In this document: positions 37,464-46,941 of the stretch, in pieces | How the letters are laid out: every line of letters starts with the position of its first letter | Numbering within the stretch: the first letter of the stretch is position 1 | From: Rhizomonospora bruguierae | GTDB taxonomy: Bacteria; Actinomycetota; Actinomycetes; Mycobacteriales; Micromonosporaceae | Direction: 5' to 3' | Length of the DNA: 64,000 bases | Assembly: GCF_018397995.1 (NCBI RefSeq) | Contig: NZ_BBQH01000019.1 | Location: 1-64,000 of the forward strand | The notes under the pieces: model-generated | Databases searched by the model: none | Told to the model about the DNA's origin: nothing | Seen by the model: the letters and a program-made list of their open reading frames with translations, nothing else | Translations under genes and position numbers: made by a program

Positions 37464-38020
37464 GCCCACCCGCCCGCGGCATCATCCGGCCGGCACGTCC
37501 CTCGGACGTGCCGGCCGTCGTTCGGATGGTGCACGACCTGGCCGCCTACGAGCGCGCACCGGAGCAGTGCCACCTCACCGAGGAGCGGCTGTCGGCCGCG
37601 CTGTTCGCCGAGCGGCCGGCGGTGCACGCGCACCTGGCCCTGCTGGCCGGCGAGCCGGTGGGCTTCGCGCTGTGGTTCCTCAACTTCAGCACCTGGGAGG
37701 GCGTGCCCGGCATCTACCTGGAGGACCTCTACGTCAGCCCGGCCGCCCGCGGCACCGGCCTGGGCCGGCGGCTGCTGGCCACGCTCGCGGCGCTGTGCGT
37801 CGAGCGCGGTTACCGGCGGCTGGACTGGTGGATGCTGCGGTGGAACCCGGCCGGCGACTTCTACGCCACCATCGGCGCCAAACCGATGGACGAGTGGGTC
37901 CCGTACCGGCTCAGCGGGGCGGGGCTCGCCGAGCTTGCCGCGCACGCCGCGCCGGATGGGCGGCCAGCCGGTAGAGTCCCGAGCCGGGAGGAGGCCCCCG
38001 GTGACCCAGATCATGCCTGA
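37460..38020 (+). CDS. GNAT-family N-acetyltransferase
   Basis: 186 residues with the acetyl-CoA binding motif SPAARGTGLGRRLL and the preceding GIYLEDLYV strand. The C-terminal FYATIGAKPMDEWV resembles diamine/polyamine-type acetyltransferases. The GTG start overlaps the sodN stop (GTGA), so it is translated from the sodN message. What it acetylates is unknown. The last 20 bases overlap the anti-sigma-like gene in another frame. Confidence 0.88.
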   Translation: MSPPARGIIRPARPSDVPAVVRMVHDLAAYERAPEQCHLTEERLSAALFAERPAVHAHLALLAGEPVGFALWFLNFSTWEGVPGIYLEDLYVSPAARGTGLGRRLLATLAALCVERGYRRLDWWMLRWNPAGDFYATIGAKPMDEWVPYRLSGAGLAELAAHAAPDGRPAGRVPSREEAPGDPDHA

Positions 38021-38420
38021 CCCGACGATCCGCGAGGACGTCGTGCTGCTGACCGTGCCCGCCGACGGTGGCTACCTGGCGGTGCTGCGCACCGCCACGG
38101 CCGGGCTGGCCGCGCGACTCCAGTTCGCCCTCGACGAGATCGAGGATCTGCGGATCGCGGTCGACGAGGCGTGCGCCATGCTGCTGGCGATCGCCCGCCG
38201 CGACGTGGACCTGCGCTGCCGGTTCGTGCTCGCCGACGACACGCTGACCGTCCAGGTGACGGTGCCGATCGTCCCCGGCGCCCACCTTCCGGCCACCACC
38301 TCGTTCGCCTGGAAGGTGCTCACCGCGCTGACCACCGAGGCGGGCGCCGAGACGAGCGGGGACGAGGCCACCATCCGGCTGCTCGCCCGCCGGGTCGAGC
38401 CGCCATCGCCGGCACCCTGA
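38001..38420 (+). CDS. RsbW/anti-sigma-type ATP-binding protein
   Basis: 139 residues of the HATPase_c fold used by anti-sigma serine kinases. The N box is LRIAVDEACAMLL and the C-terminal strand carries DEATIRLLAR. GGGAGGAGG stands 6 bases upstream of GTG 38001. In relatives a sigma-B/F gene follows in the same operon; here the next gene is convergent 10 bases away, so the partner sigma factor must be encoded elsewhere. It is likely to bind a sigma factor or phosphorylate an antagonist. Confidence 0.82.
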   Translation: MTQIMPDPTIREDVVLLTVPADGGYLAVLRTATAGLAARLQFALDEIEDLRIAVDEACAMLLAIARRDVDLRCRFVLADDTLTVQVTVPIVPGAHLPATTSFAWKVLTALTTEAGAETSGDEATIRLLARRVEPPSPAP

Positions 38421-38430
38421 CGGCCACGGA

Positions 38431-39186
38431 CTACCGGGCGGGCACGAGGTCCGCGTCGACGTAGACCGTGCTCAGGTACTCCACGTGGACGCGGGCGACG
38501 GCCGCCGCCCCGGCCCGGTCCCCCGCCTCCACACAGCGCAGCAGCTCCCGGTGCTCCCGGTCCACCCGGTACCAGAAGCCGGCCGGCGCCAGCTCGCCGA
38601 GCTGCCGCTCGTTCGCCAGGTTGTACAGCGGCGTCGCGATCATCTCGTAGAGCGCGTTGCCGGTCGCCGCGATCATCGCCCCGTGGAACCGGCGGCGCGC
38701 GTCCAGCTTGCGCTCCAGGCTGTCGTTGGCCGGGTCGAACATCGCCGCGGAGAGGGCCGCCAGGTGGGGGCGGGTGCGCCGCTGCGCCGCCAGCTCGGCC
38801 GCCGGCACCTCCAGCAGCCGGCGCATCTCGAACAGTTCGGCCGCGCCCACCGCGGCGTTGCTGATCATCAACTGCACGCCCGTGGACAGCGCCTCGGCCA
38901 ACTGGTCCGGCCGGGGGTGCGAGACGAAGCTGCCCCCGGTCACCCCGCGGGTGGTCACGATCAGGTGCTGGCTGGCCAGCAGGCGCAGCGCCTCCCGCAC
39001 GGTGCTGCGACTCAGCCCGGAGCGCAGGCACAGTTGCGGTTCGGTGGGCAGCCGGTCGCCGGCGCGCAGCCGACCCGAGGTGATCTGTGCCCGTAGGTCG
39101 TCGGCGAGGACCTGGTACGCCGGCGCGCGGACCGTATGGTCGATGACCGCCACAGGTGCCTCCCCCACGTTCGCAAGCTCGGTCAC
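38431..39186 (-). CDS. GntR-family regulator, FadR subfamily
   Basis: 251 residues. The N-terminal winged helix covers about 15-80 (AYQVLADDLRAQI, GDRLPTEPQLC, SRSTVREALRLL). The C-terminal FCD helical domain (about 95-235) has FHGAMIAATGN and EHRELLRCVEAGD with metal-type His residues. Such proteins respond to organic acids. No metabolic target gene is adjacent. The start at GTG 39186 lacks a clear Shine-Dalgarno sequence. Confidence 0.88.
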   Translation of the reverse strand: MTELANVGEAPVAVIDHTVRAPAYQVLADDLRAQITSGRLRAGDRLPTEPQLCLRSGLSRSTVREALRLLASQHLIVTTRGVTGGSFVSHPRPDQLAEALSTGVQLMISNAAVGAAELFEMRRLLEVPAAELAAQRRTRPHLAALSAAMFDPANDSLERKLDARRRFHGAMIAATGNALYEMIATPLYNLANERQLGELAPAGFWYRVDREHRELLRCVEAGDRAGAAAVARVHVEYLSTVYVDADLVPAR

Positions 39187-39227
39187 GGCGCTCAGCCTAG
39201 GGGCACGCGGGCGCCCCGGCTGCCCCC

Positions 39228-39779
39228 TCACCCGTTCGCGGCACCATCCGCGAGACCGAGCGCCCGCGCCGTGGGTGGCGCCATCAACAGGGCGATCACC
39301 GCCAGCGCCGGTACCGCCACCAACACACCCAGCCACACCGCGCCGGTGCTGAGCAGAGAGTAGCCGACCGGGGCCAACATCAACTGGAGCGCGATGGCCA
39401 GACCCCGCACGCCGCCCCGCCGCCGCGCGAGCGCCCGGGCGAGCGCGCCGAGCACCACCGCGTACAGGATCGTGAAGCCGGTCAGGAACAGGGCGGCGCG
39501 CAGGTCGCCGGCCTCGCCGGTGGCGTCCTTGACGATCAGGACCACGCCGAGCACGCCGAGCGCCACCGCCTCGACCGACAGGCCCGCCACCGCGGCCCGC
39601 AAGGTCAGCGGCAGCGCCCCCACCGCCGGCCGCTCCGCGGCCGGGGTCCGGCCGCCCTGCTCCGCCCGGCCTGCCGCGCCGTTGGCGCCCAGACTCTTGC
39701 CCGGGCGGGCCTTCCCGCGCTGGGCCTGGGCGCGTCGGCGCTGGTCGGGGCGGGGCGAACGGTCAGCGGGGTCGGTCAC
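39228..39779 (-). CDS. integral membrane protein
   Basis: 183 residues. A basic, Pro/Gln-rich cytoplasmic tail of about 55 residues precedes four hydrophobic spans (about 60-82, 93-113, 125-145 and 148-170). It resembles small uncharacterised actinobacterial membrane proteins; no motif gives a function. The GTG start at 39779 leaves 44 bases to the divergent lipid kinase gene, so the two share a promoter region. Confidence 0.75.
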   Translation of the reverse strand: MTDPADRSPRPDQRRRAQAQRGKARPGKSLGANGAAGRAEQGGRTPAAERPAVGALPLTLRAAVAGLSVEAVALGVLGVVLIVKDATGEAGDLRAALFLTGFTILYAVVLGALARALARRRGGVRGLAIALQLMLAPVGYSLLSTGAVWLGVLVAVPALAVIALLMAPPTARALGLADGAANG

Positions 39780-39823
39780 AGCCGGGAACTGTACCCGCGC
39801 CGCCCGGGAGTACAGTGCCGGCC

Positions 39824-40750
39824 ATGCGCGCGCTCCTGGTGGTTAACCCCAAGGCCACCACCACCAGCCGGCGCAGCCGGGACGTCCTGGTCCGGGCGCT
39901 GGGCACCGAGGTCGACCTGAGCGTCGAGTACACCGCCCGGCGCGGCCACGCCACCGACCTGGCCCGGCAGGCCGCCGGCGACGGCCTCGACCTGCTGGTC
40001 ACCCTGGGCGGTGACGGCACCGTGAACGAGGTCGTGAACGGCATGATGGCCGTCGGCCGCTCGGCCGGCGACCGGCCGGCGCTGGCCGTGGTCCCGGGCG
40101 GCTCCACGAACGTGTTCGCCCGGGCGCTGGGCCTGCCTCGGGACTGGGCCGAGGGCACCGGCATCATCCTGGAGGCGCTGCGCTTCGGCCGCCGCCGGGA
40201 GATCGGCCTGGGCCGCGCCGACGACCGGTACTTCACGTTCTGCGCCGGCTTCGGCCTCGACGCCGAGGTCATCCGGCGGGTGGAGCAGGCCCGGCGCAAG
40301 GGCCGCGTCTCCACGCCCGCCCTGTACCTGCGCGCCACCGTCGCCCAGTACTTCGTCGGGGCGGACCGTCGGCACCCCGCCATCACGCTGGAGCGCCCCT
40401 CGGAACCGCCGGCGGGTGAACTCGGAACGGTCGTCGTGCAGAACACCGCGCCCTGGACGTACCTCGGCGACCGGCCCATCAATCCGAATCCCCGGGCGTC
40501 GTTCGACCTCGGTTTGGACGTGATGGCGCTACGCGCGCTGCATGTGCCTAGCACAACACGGACCGTGATGCAGATCCTGTCCCGTCGCCCCGACCCGCAC
40601 GGGCGACAGGTGCTCAGTCTGCACGACTTGTCCGAGTTCACTCTTGGTGCAAGCAAGCCGGTCGCCTTCCAGCTGGACGGGGACTACGTGGGCGAGCGGG
40701 AGAAGGTGCAATTCGCTGCCGTTCCGGCCGCGTTGTCGGTAGTCTGCTGA
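39824..40750 (+). CDS. diacylglycerol kinase family lipid kinase
   Basis: 308 residues. The catalytic glycine loop LGGDGTVNEVVNG and the nearby VVPGGSTNVFARALGLP are the DgkB/YegS signatures; the C-terminal beta sandwich contains LDGDYVG. It probably phosphorylates a lipid such as diacylglycerol using ATP at the membrane. Start: ATG 39824 is favoured because the family begins MRALLVVNPKA; GTG 39815 is an alternative. It precedes whiB1, as a homologous gene appears to do in mycobacteria. Confidence 0.88.
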   Translation: MRALLVVNPKATTTSRRSRDVLVRALGTEVDLSVEYTARRGHATDLARQAAGDGLDLLVTLGGDGTVNEVVNGMMAVGRSAGDRPALAVVPGGSTNVFARALGLPRDWAEGTGIILEALRFGRRREIGLGRADDRYFTFCAGFGLDAEVIRRVEQARRKGRVSTPALYLRATVAQYFVGADRRHPAITLERPSEPPAGELGTVVVQNTAPWTYLGDRPINPNPRASFDLGLDVMALRALHVPSTTRTVMQILSRRPDPHGRQVLSLHDLSEFTLGASKPVAFQLDGDYVGEREKVQFAAVPAALSVVC

Positions 40751-41154
40751 GGTGGCGGCCCTGCTCAAGAGCCACTTCGCGTAACCAGCCCCGGCCTTGG
40801 GCGTTGGTACTACCGGGTACTCGAGGGCCCACCGCAGGAGAAACGCCGCTCGTCACCACGGGTCGCGGGCACCCGGCCGGCCGGGTGGAATCGGACAAAA
40901 GCCCGGTGAGGTCGCTCACCCACGCCGAGTTTTTGCGCCCAGAGCCCTTGACATCGCGGCAGTTCGTGAAAGTATTCACAAGCGATATCACTACGGAGCG
41001 TCGTTCGGCCTGCGGCCAGGGCGGCCCCACACAAGGCCTGCAAACGCGACCGGCCCGCCGAATTATCTCGGCTCAGCCGGACTACGCGGACGCATAAAGG
41101 GAACAGCAACACCGCATTTACTCGCACCGATCACAAACAAGGAGTGTTGCCGCC
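40751..41154 (+). other. 404-bp leader/promoter region of whiB1
   Basis: No gene is supported here. The region is less GC-rich than its neighbours and contains the CRP-like box with TTGACA, two T/A-rich patches, and the AAGGAG ribosome binding site just before ATG 41155. Long untranslated regions are usual for whiB1 homologues. Confidence 0.6.
40948..40980 (+). promoter_or_regulatory. whiB1 promoter with CRP-like box
   Basis: TTGACA at 40948-40953 is a perfect -35 element; a weak -10 (AGTATT, 40971-40976) follows 17 bases later. CGTGA-N6-TCACA at 40965-40980 matches the CRP consensus TGTGA-N6-TCACA with one mismatch and overlaps that -10. Mycobacterial whiB1 is known to be controlled by the CRP protein Rv3676. 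Confidence 0.6.
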
Positions 41155-41409
41155 ATGGACTGGCGCCACCGTGCTGCCTGCCGCGACGAGGACCCCGAGC
41201 TGTTCTTCCCGATTGGGACGTCCGGCCCGGCTCTCCTGCAGGTCGAGCAGGCCAAGGCGGTCTGCCGGCGGTGTTCCGTGACCGACGAGTGCCTCCAGTG
41301 GGCCCTCGAGAGCGGCCAGGACGCCGGCGTCTGGGGCGGGATGAGCGAAGAGGAGCGGCGCGCCGTCAAGCGCCGCGGCGGCCTGCGGGTCCGCGCTCAC
41401 TCCCTCTGA
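41155..41409 (+). CDS. whiB1: WhiB1-type iron-sulfur transcription factor
   Basis: 84 residues. The four cluster ligands are Cys9, Cys37, Cys40 and Cys46; the GVWGG turn is at 59-63 and a basic tail KRRGG follows. Length and sequence match WhiB1/WblE, an essential [4Fe-4S] nitric-oxide-sensitive partner of the main sigma factor. AAGGAG precedes the ATG. A CRP-like box in its promoter suggests cAMP-linked control as known in mycobacteria. An 11-bp hairpin ends the transcript. Confidence 0.95.
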   Translation: MDWRHRAACRDEDPELFFPIGTSGPALLQVEQAKAVCRRCSVTDECLQWALESGQDAGVWGGMSEEERRAVKRRGGLRVRAHSL

Positions 41410-41444
41410 CGAGGACCGCACGACTCACCACCACACGAGCATCG

Positions 41445-41470
41445 ACGCCCCGGGGCCAACCCCGGGGCGT
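41445..41470 (+). terminator. whiB1 terminator
   Basis: ACGCCCCGGGG pairs perfectly with CCCCGGGGCGT across a CCAA loop, 35 bases after the whiB1 stop, between convergent genes. Confidence 0.7.
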
Positions 41471-41540
41471 TCTGCTTCCCCGCCGATCTTGGATTTGTGG
41501 TGGTACACAAAGGCCACATACGCGGCAGTTCGGGTGGGGG

Positions 41541-42338
41541 TCAGCGGGCGGCGTCGGCGCGGGCGAGCACCAGGGCCGCGAGTTCGCGGGCGTCCGTGAG
41601 CGGCTCGGCGCAGGCCAGCGCGCCCGCCGAGCGGGCCGACCCCATCACGGTGGCGTAGAGGCGGCCGGGCGCGAGGAAGTACGCCGCCGCCACGACCCGG
41701 CGCGCCCCCCGCGCCCGCAGGGCTTCCACCGCCTCCGCTCCCGTGGGGGCCGAGGCGGAGGCGTACGCCACCTCGCACGGGACGTCGAGGGCCTCTCCCA
41801 GAGCCGTAGCGACCTGGGCGACCGTCCGGCGTGCCGCGGCGTCCCGGGTGCCGGCAGCGGCCAGCACAACGGAGTCGTACGGGGTGTTCAGGGCGGCCAC
41901 CCGCCGGCGCAGGGCGGCGACCAGGTGCGCGGGCACCGCGCCGCCGACCGGGCCGAGCACGTCGGCCAGGTGGACGGGCAGGCGCAGCCCGCCGGCGCGG
42001 GCGTCGGCGAGGCTTCTCGGAATGTCCACCCGGCCGTGGAACGCCGACGTCAGCAGCAGTGGCACCAGGGTGGCGCGGGGCGCCCCAGCACGCTCCACGG
42101 CGGCCAGCACGGCCTCCGGGCGGGGGACGGTGTGGTCCAGGTAGGACGCCCGCACGTCCAGGCCGGGGCGGGCCGCGGCAACGGCCCGCACCAGCGCCCG
42201 GGTGGCCGAGGCGGCAGCCGGGTCCCGACTGCCGTGCGCCACGAGAACCACCGGCGCCGGATGCCCGACGCCGGCGGTTCTCACCCCGGCCACGGAAGCC
42301 ACCGCCGCGCCGGTCTCGAGCGCCCCATCACGAGCCAC
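41541..42338 (-). CDS. sirohydrochlorin chelatase-like protein (CbiX/SirB)
   Basis: 265 residues in two similar halves of the chelatase fold. The first half has VLVAHGSRDPAA and PLLLTSAFHGRVDIP, the second VVLAAAGTRD and VVAAAYFLAPG. It would insert Fe2+ or Co2+ into sirohydrochlorin. As the last gene of the sulfate-reduction operon it probably makes siroheme for the sulfite reductase encoded two genes upstream. The GTG start is 6 bases after the cysH stop. The metal choice cannot be read from the sequence. Confidence 0.85.
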   Translation of the reverse strand: MARDGALETGAAVASVAGVRTAGVGHPAPVVLVAHGSRDPAAASATRALVRAVAAARPGLDVRASYLDHTVPRPEAVLAAVERAGAPRATLVPLLLTSAFHGRVDIPRSLADARAGGLRLPVHLADVLGPVGGAVPAHLVAALRRRVAALNTPYDSVVLAAAGTRDAAARRTVAQVATALGEALDVPCEVAYASASAPTGAEAVEALRARGARRVVAAAYFLAPGRLYATVMGSARSAGALACAEPLTDARELAALVLARADAAR

Positions 42339-42344
42339 CGGTCG

Positions 42345-43112
42345 TCACGAGGCCGCGTGCAGGCCGCACTCGGTCTTGTCGAACATCCGCCAGCGCCCGG
42401 CGCGGGCGTCCTCGCCGGCCTTGGTCCGGCTGGTGCACGGCCAGCAGCCGATCGAGGCGTACCCCTTCTTGAGCAGTTCGTTGACCGGCACGTTGTGCCG
42501 GGCGATGTAGGCGTCCACCGCGGCCTGGGTCCAGGCGGCCAGCGGGTTGACCTTGACCTTGCCGCGGCCGGCCTCGAACCCCACGACCGGGGTGTTCGCC
42601 CGGGTCGGCGACTCGTCGCGGCGCAGGCCGGCGGCCCAGGCGTCGTAGTCGGCGAGGGCGCGCTCCAGCGGCTCGACCTTGCGCAGCGCGCAGCACTCGT
42701 CCGGGGCCCGGTTGAACAGGCGCGGCCCGTACTCGCCGTCCTGCTGGCCGACGGTCAGCCGGGGGCGGACCGAGCGGATCCGGACCGGCAGCGTGCGGGC
42801 CACCGTGTCGCGGACCTTCAGCGTCTCGGGGAAGTGCAGCCCGGTGTCCAGGAAGACCACCTCGACGCCGGGCACGACCCGGGAGACGACGTGCATGAGG
42901 ACGGCGTCCGCCATCGAACTGGTGACGCAGAACCGGTCGCCGAAGGTGTCCGCCGCCCAGCGGACGATCTCCTCGGCGGGTGCCCCCTCCAGGTCGCGGC
43001 CCGCCTCGAGGGCAAGCTCGCGCAGTTCCTCCGGCCCGCGCCGGCCGGGCGGCGCCGGCACGGACGGGGTCAGCGTGATCACGTTGGCCACGGGCAGGGC
43101 GGTGGTCGTCAT
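42345..43112 (-). CDS. cysH: adenylyl-sulfate reductase (thioredoxin-dependent, Fe-S type)
   Basis: 255 residues. The catalytic cysteine is Cys249 in the C-terminal ECGLH motif. Cys140-Cys141 and Cys223/Cys226 (GCWPC) form the [4Fe-4S] site that marks enzymes acting on APS rather than PAPS. It reduces APS to sulfite. ATG 43112 overlaps the stop of the 52-residue zinc-ribbon gene (ATGA), so the two are coupled. It is the third gene of leader-sir-small gene-cysH-chelatase. Confidence 0.93.
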   Translation of the reverse strand: MTTTALPVANVITLTPSVPAPPGRRGPEELRELALEAGRDLEGAPAEEIVRWAADTFGDRFCVTSSMADAVLMHVVSRVVPGVEVVFLDTGLHFPETLKVRDTVARTLPVRIRSVRPRLTVGQQDGEYGPRLFNRAPDECCALRKVEPLERALADYDAWAAGLRRDESPTRANTPVVGFEAGRGKVKVNPLAAWTQAAVDAYIARHNVPVNELLKKGYASIGCWPCTSRTKAGEDARAGRWRMFDKTECGLHAAS

Positions 43113-43267
43113 CGGGTGACCGCCTTTCCTAGCAATCCGATCAACTTGACCGAGAAGATGCGCACGCACGAGTGGCATTCCCACGCGCCGTGCCCCTCCG
43201 GGCTCGGACGCAGGTCCTCCTCCCCGCAGTACGGGCAGTACATCGGGGCCGCGCGTCCACCACTCAT
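43109..43267 (-). CDS. 52-residue zinc-ribbon protein between sulfite reductase and cysH
   Basis: A small gene easily missed. The product starts MSGGRAAPMYCPYCGEEDL and has two CxxC pairs, Cys11/Cys14 and Cys31/Cys34 (ECHSC), 17 residues apart: a rubredoxin- or zinc-ribbon-type fold. The tail is VKLIGLLGKAVTR. Its stop overlaps the cysH ATG by 4 bases and it lies 88 bases after the sulfite reductase stop. A comparable tiny gene sits between the same two genes in streptomycetes (from memory). A role in metal handling or electron transfer for sulfur assimilation is inference. Confidence 0.8.
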   Translation of the reverse strand: MSGGRAAPMYCPYCGEEDLRPSPEGHGAWECHSCVRIFSVKLIGLLGKAVTR

Positions 43268-43355
43268 CGGAGCCGCCTTTCCTGCGCGGCTACGGTGCTT
43301 GCGCCGCAGCCGCCGGCCAACGGCGTCGCGCCGCCGGCCGGCACGCTCCGGACAC

Positions 43356-45077
43356 TCATCGCAGCGCGTCCTCCTCCACGCGGAGAACCCACTCCCCGAA
43401 CCGCTCCCCCGACGCGCGCGAGTCGAGGTACCGCCGGGCCAGCCGCTCGACGTAGTCGGGCAGCTCCTCGGCGGTCGTCCGGAGGCCGCGCAGCTTGCGG
43501 CCGAACCCGGCGCTGCGGTCCGCGGCCACGCCGAGACCCCCGCCGAGGTGCACCTGGAAGCCCTCCACCTGCTGGCCGTCCGGGCCCAGGACGAGCTGGC
43601 CCTTGAGGCCGATGTCCGCCGTCTGGGTGCGCGCGCACGCGTTCGGGCAGCCGTTGAGGTGGATGGTGATGTCGGCGTCGAACGAGCGCAGCCGCTCCTC
43701 CAGCCGCGCCACCAGGTCCTCGGCGCGCTTCTTGGTCTCGACGATGGCCAGCTTGCAGTACTCGATGCCGGTGCAGGCCAGGGTGCCGCGCCGCCAGGCC
43801 GACGGCTCGGCCTCCAGGTCGATCTCGCGCAGCGCCGCCACCAGGCTCGCGGTCCGCTCCCGCTCGACGTCCAGCACCAGCAGCTTCTGGTACGGGGTGA
43901 GCCGCACCCGCGCCGACCCGTGCGCCTCGACCACGTCCGCCAGCGACAGCAACTGCGACCCGGAGACGCGCCCCACGATCGGCGTCGCCCCGACGTAGTA
44001 CCGGCCGTCCACCTGCTCGTGCACGCCCAGGTGGTCGATCGGGCTGGCCGGCAGCTCCGGCGCCGGGCCGTCGATCAGCTTGTAGTGCAGGTACTCGTCC
44101 TCGAGGACCTGCCGGAACTTCGCCACGCCCCAGTCGGCGATCAGGAACTTCAGCCGGGCCCGCCCGCGCAGCCGGCGGTACCCGTAGTCGCGGAACGCGC
44201 CGGTCACCCCGGCCCACACGTTGACGACCTCGTCCGCCGGGACCCAGACGCCGAGCCGCTGGGCCAGCATCGGGTTGGTGGACAGCCCGCCGCCGACCCA
44301 CAGGTCGAAGCCGGGGCCGTGCTCGGGGTGCACGACGCCGAGGAAGGTGACGTCGTTGACCTCGTACGGCACGTCGGCCAGCCACGAGATGGAGGTCTTG
44401 AACTTGCGGGGCAGGTTCGCGTACTGCGGGTCGCCGATGTACCGCTTGACGATCTCCTGGATCGCCGGGGTGGCGTCCAGCAGCTCGCCCTTGGCCACGC
44501 CGGCCACCGGGCTGCCGAGCACCACCCGGGGGCAGTCGCCGCACGCCTCGGTGGTGGTCAGGCCGACCGCCTCCAGCCGCCGCCAGATCGCCGGCACGTC
44601 CTCGATGCGCACCCAGTGCAGCTGGATGTTCTGCCGGTCGGTGATGTCGGCGGTGTCCCGCGCGTACCGCCGGGAGAGGTCCCCGATCGTGCGCAGCTGC
44701 TCCAGGCTCAGCTGGCCGCTGTCCACCCGGACCCGGAGCATGAAGTACTCGTCCTCGAGCTCCTCGGGCTGGAGCACGGCGGTGCGACCACCGTCGATGC
44801 CCGGCTTGCGCTGGGTGTACAGGCCGAACCAGCGGAACCGGCCGCGCAGGTCGGCGGGGTCGATGGAGGCGAAGCCCCCGTGCGCGTAGATGTTCTCGAT
44901 CCGGGCGCGCACGTTGAGCGGGTTGTCGTCCTTCTTCGAGCGCTCGTTGGGGTTGAGCGGCTCGCGGTGCCCGAGAGCCCACTGCCCCTCGCCGCGCGCC
45001 TTGCGCGGCCGGGCTGCCGCGCGGCGGGCCGGGGCCTCGCCGGGCGCGGTGTCGGGCGTGGTGCTGGTGACCGCCAT
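43356..45077 (-). CDS. sir: ferredoxin-dependent sulfite reductase
   Basis: 573 residues of the siroheme sulfite/nitrite reductase family, with two pseudo-repeats. The [4Fe-4S]-siroheme ligands lie in ACTGIEYCK and NGCPNACAR. Lys/Arg residues near RWFGLYTQRKPG bind the anion. In this operon context it reduces sulfite to sulfide; nitrite reductases of the same family look similar, so the neighbours decide. AGGAGG precedes ATG 45077. A cysteine-containing leader peptide upstream suggests control by cysteine supply. Confidence 0.93.
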   Translation of the reverse strand: MAVTSTTPDTAPGEAPARRAAARPRKARGEGQWALGHREPLNPNERSKKDDNPLNVRARIENIYAHGGFASIDPADLRGRFRWFGLYTQRKPGIDGGRTAVLQPEELEDEYFMLRVRVDSGQLSLEQLRTIGDLSRRYARDTADITDRQNIQLHWVRIEDVPAIWRRLEAVGLTTTEACGDCPRVVLGSPVAGVAKGELLDATPAIQEIVKRYIGDPQYANLPRKFKTSISWLADVPYEVNDVTFLGVVHPEHGPGFDLWVGGGLSTNPMLAQRLGVWVPADEVVNVWAGVTGAFRDYGYRRLRGRARLKFLIADWGVAKFRQVLEDEYLHYKLIDGPAPELPASPIDHLGVHEQVDGRYYVGATPIVGRVSGSQLLSLADVVEAHGSARVRLTPYQKLLVLDVERERTASLVAALREIDLEAEPSAWRRGTLACTGIEYCKLAIVETKKRAEDLVARLEERLRSFDADITIHLNGCPNACARTQTADIGLKGQLVLGPDGQQVEGFQVHLGGGLGVAADRSAGFGRKLRGLRTTAEELPDYVERLARRYLDSRASGERFGEWVLRVEEDALR

Positions 45078-45200
45078 TGCGGCGTCCTCCTGGTGCCGGG
45101 GACGCGCACGCACGCCGGCCGCCCCGGTCGACCGGGGCCAGGCGACAGCGGTGTCAGAAAGGCCGGCGCGGATGCGCGCCCAATACGGGATCGGGCGACG

Positions 45201-45302
45201 TCAACGAGCCGGACACATCGCGCTGCGGACGCGGCAGAAATCGATGTGGCGCCGGGCGGTGAGCCCGTCTCCCACGAATCGATGCCGCGCAGCCGATGTC
45301 AC
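45201..45302 (-). CDS. cysteine-containing leader peptide of the sulfur operon
   Basis: 33 residues ending RRHIDFCRVRSAMCPAR, the form of the actinobacterial 'putative leader peptides' found before sulfur genes. GTG 45302 has GAGAGG with 8 bases between; GTG 45275 would give a 24-residue form. The stop lies 123 bases before the sulfite reductase start. It probably acts by translation: slow reading at its two Cys codons when cysteine is scarce would change folding or termination in the leader. Confidence 0.8.
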   Translation of the reverse strand: MTSAARHRFVGDGLTARRHIDFCRVRSAMCPAR

Positions 45303-45390
45303 GCTGACAGCCTCTCACGCCCACTCACCCATGACCAGGGTTACGGACGTCACCTCCCACATCCCGAAACAGCCCGGTCAACACCCGTTC

Positions 45391-46917
<1,527 letters not shown>

Positions 46918-46941
46918 GGCGTCCAGCCTGCCACGCGCGCG

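Noticed and set aside
40804-41127. Short frames of ~100 codons on both strands upstream of whiB1
   Set aside because: No homology features or ribosome binding sites, and atypical codon bias; the region fits a regulated leader.
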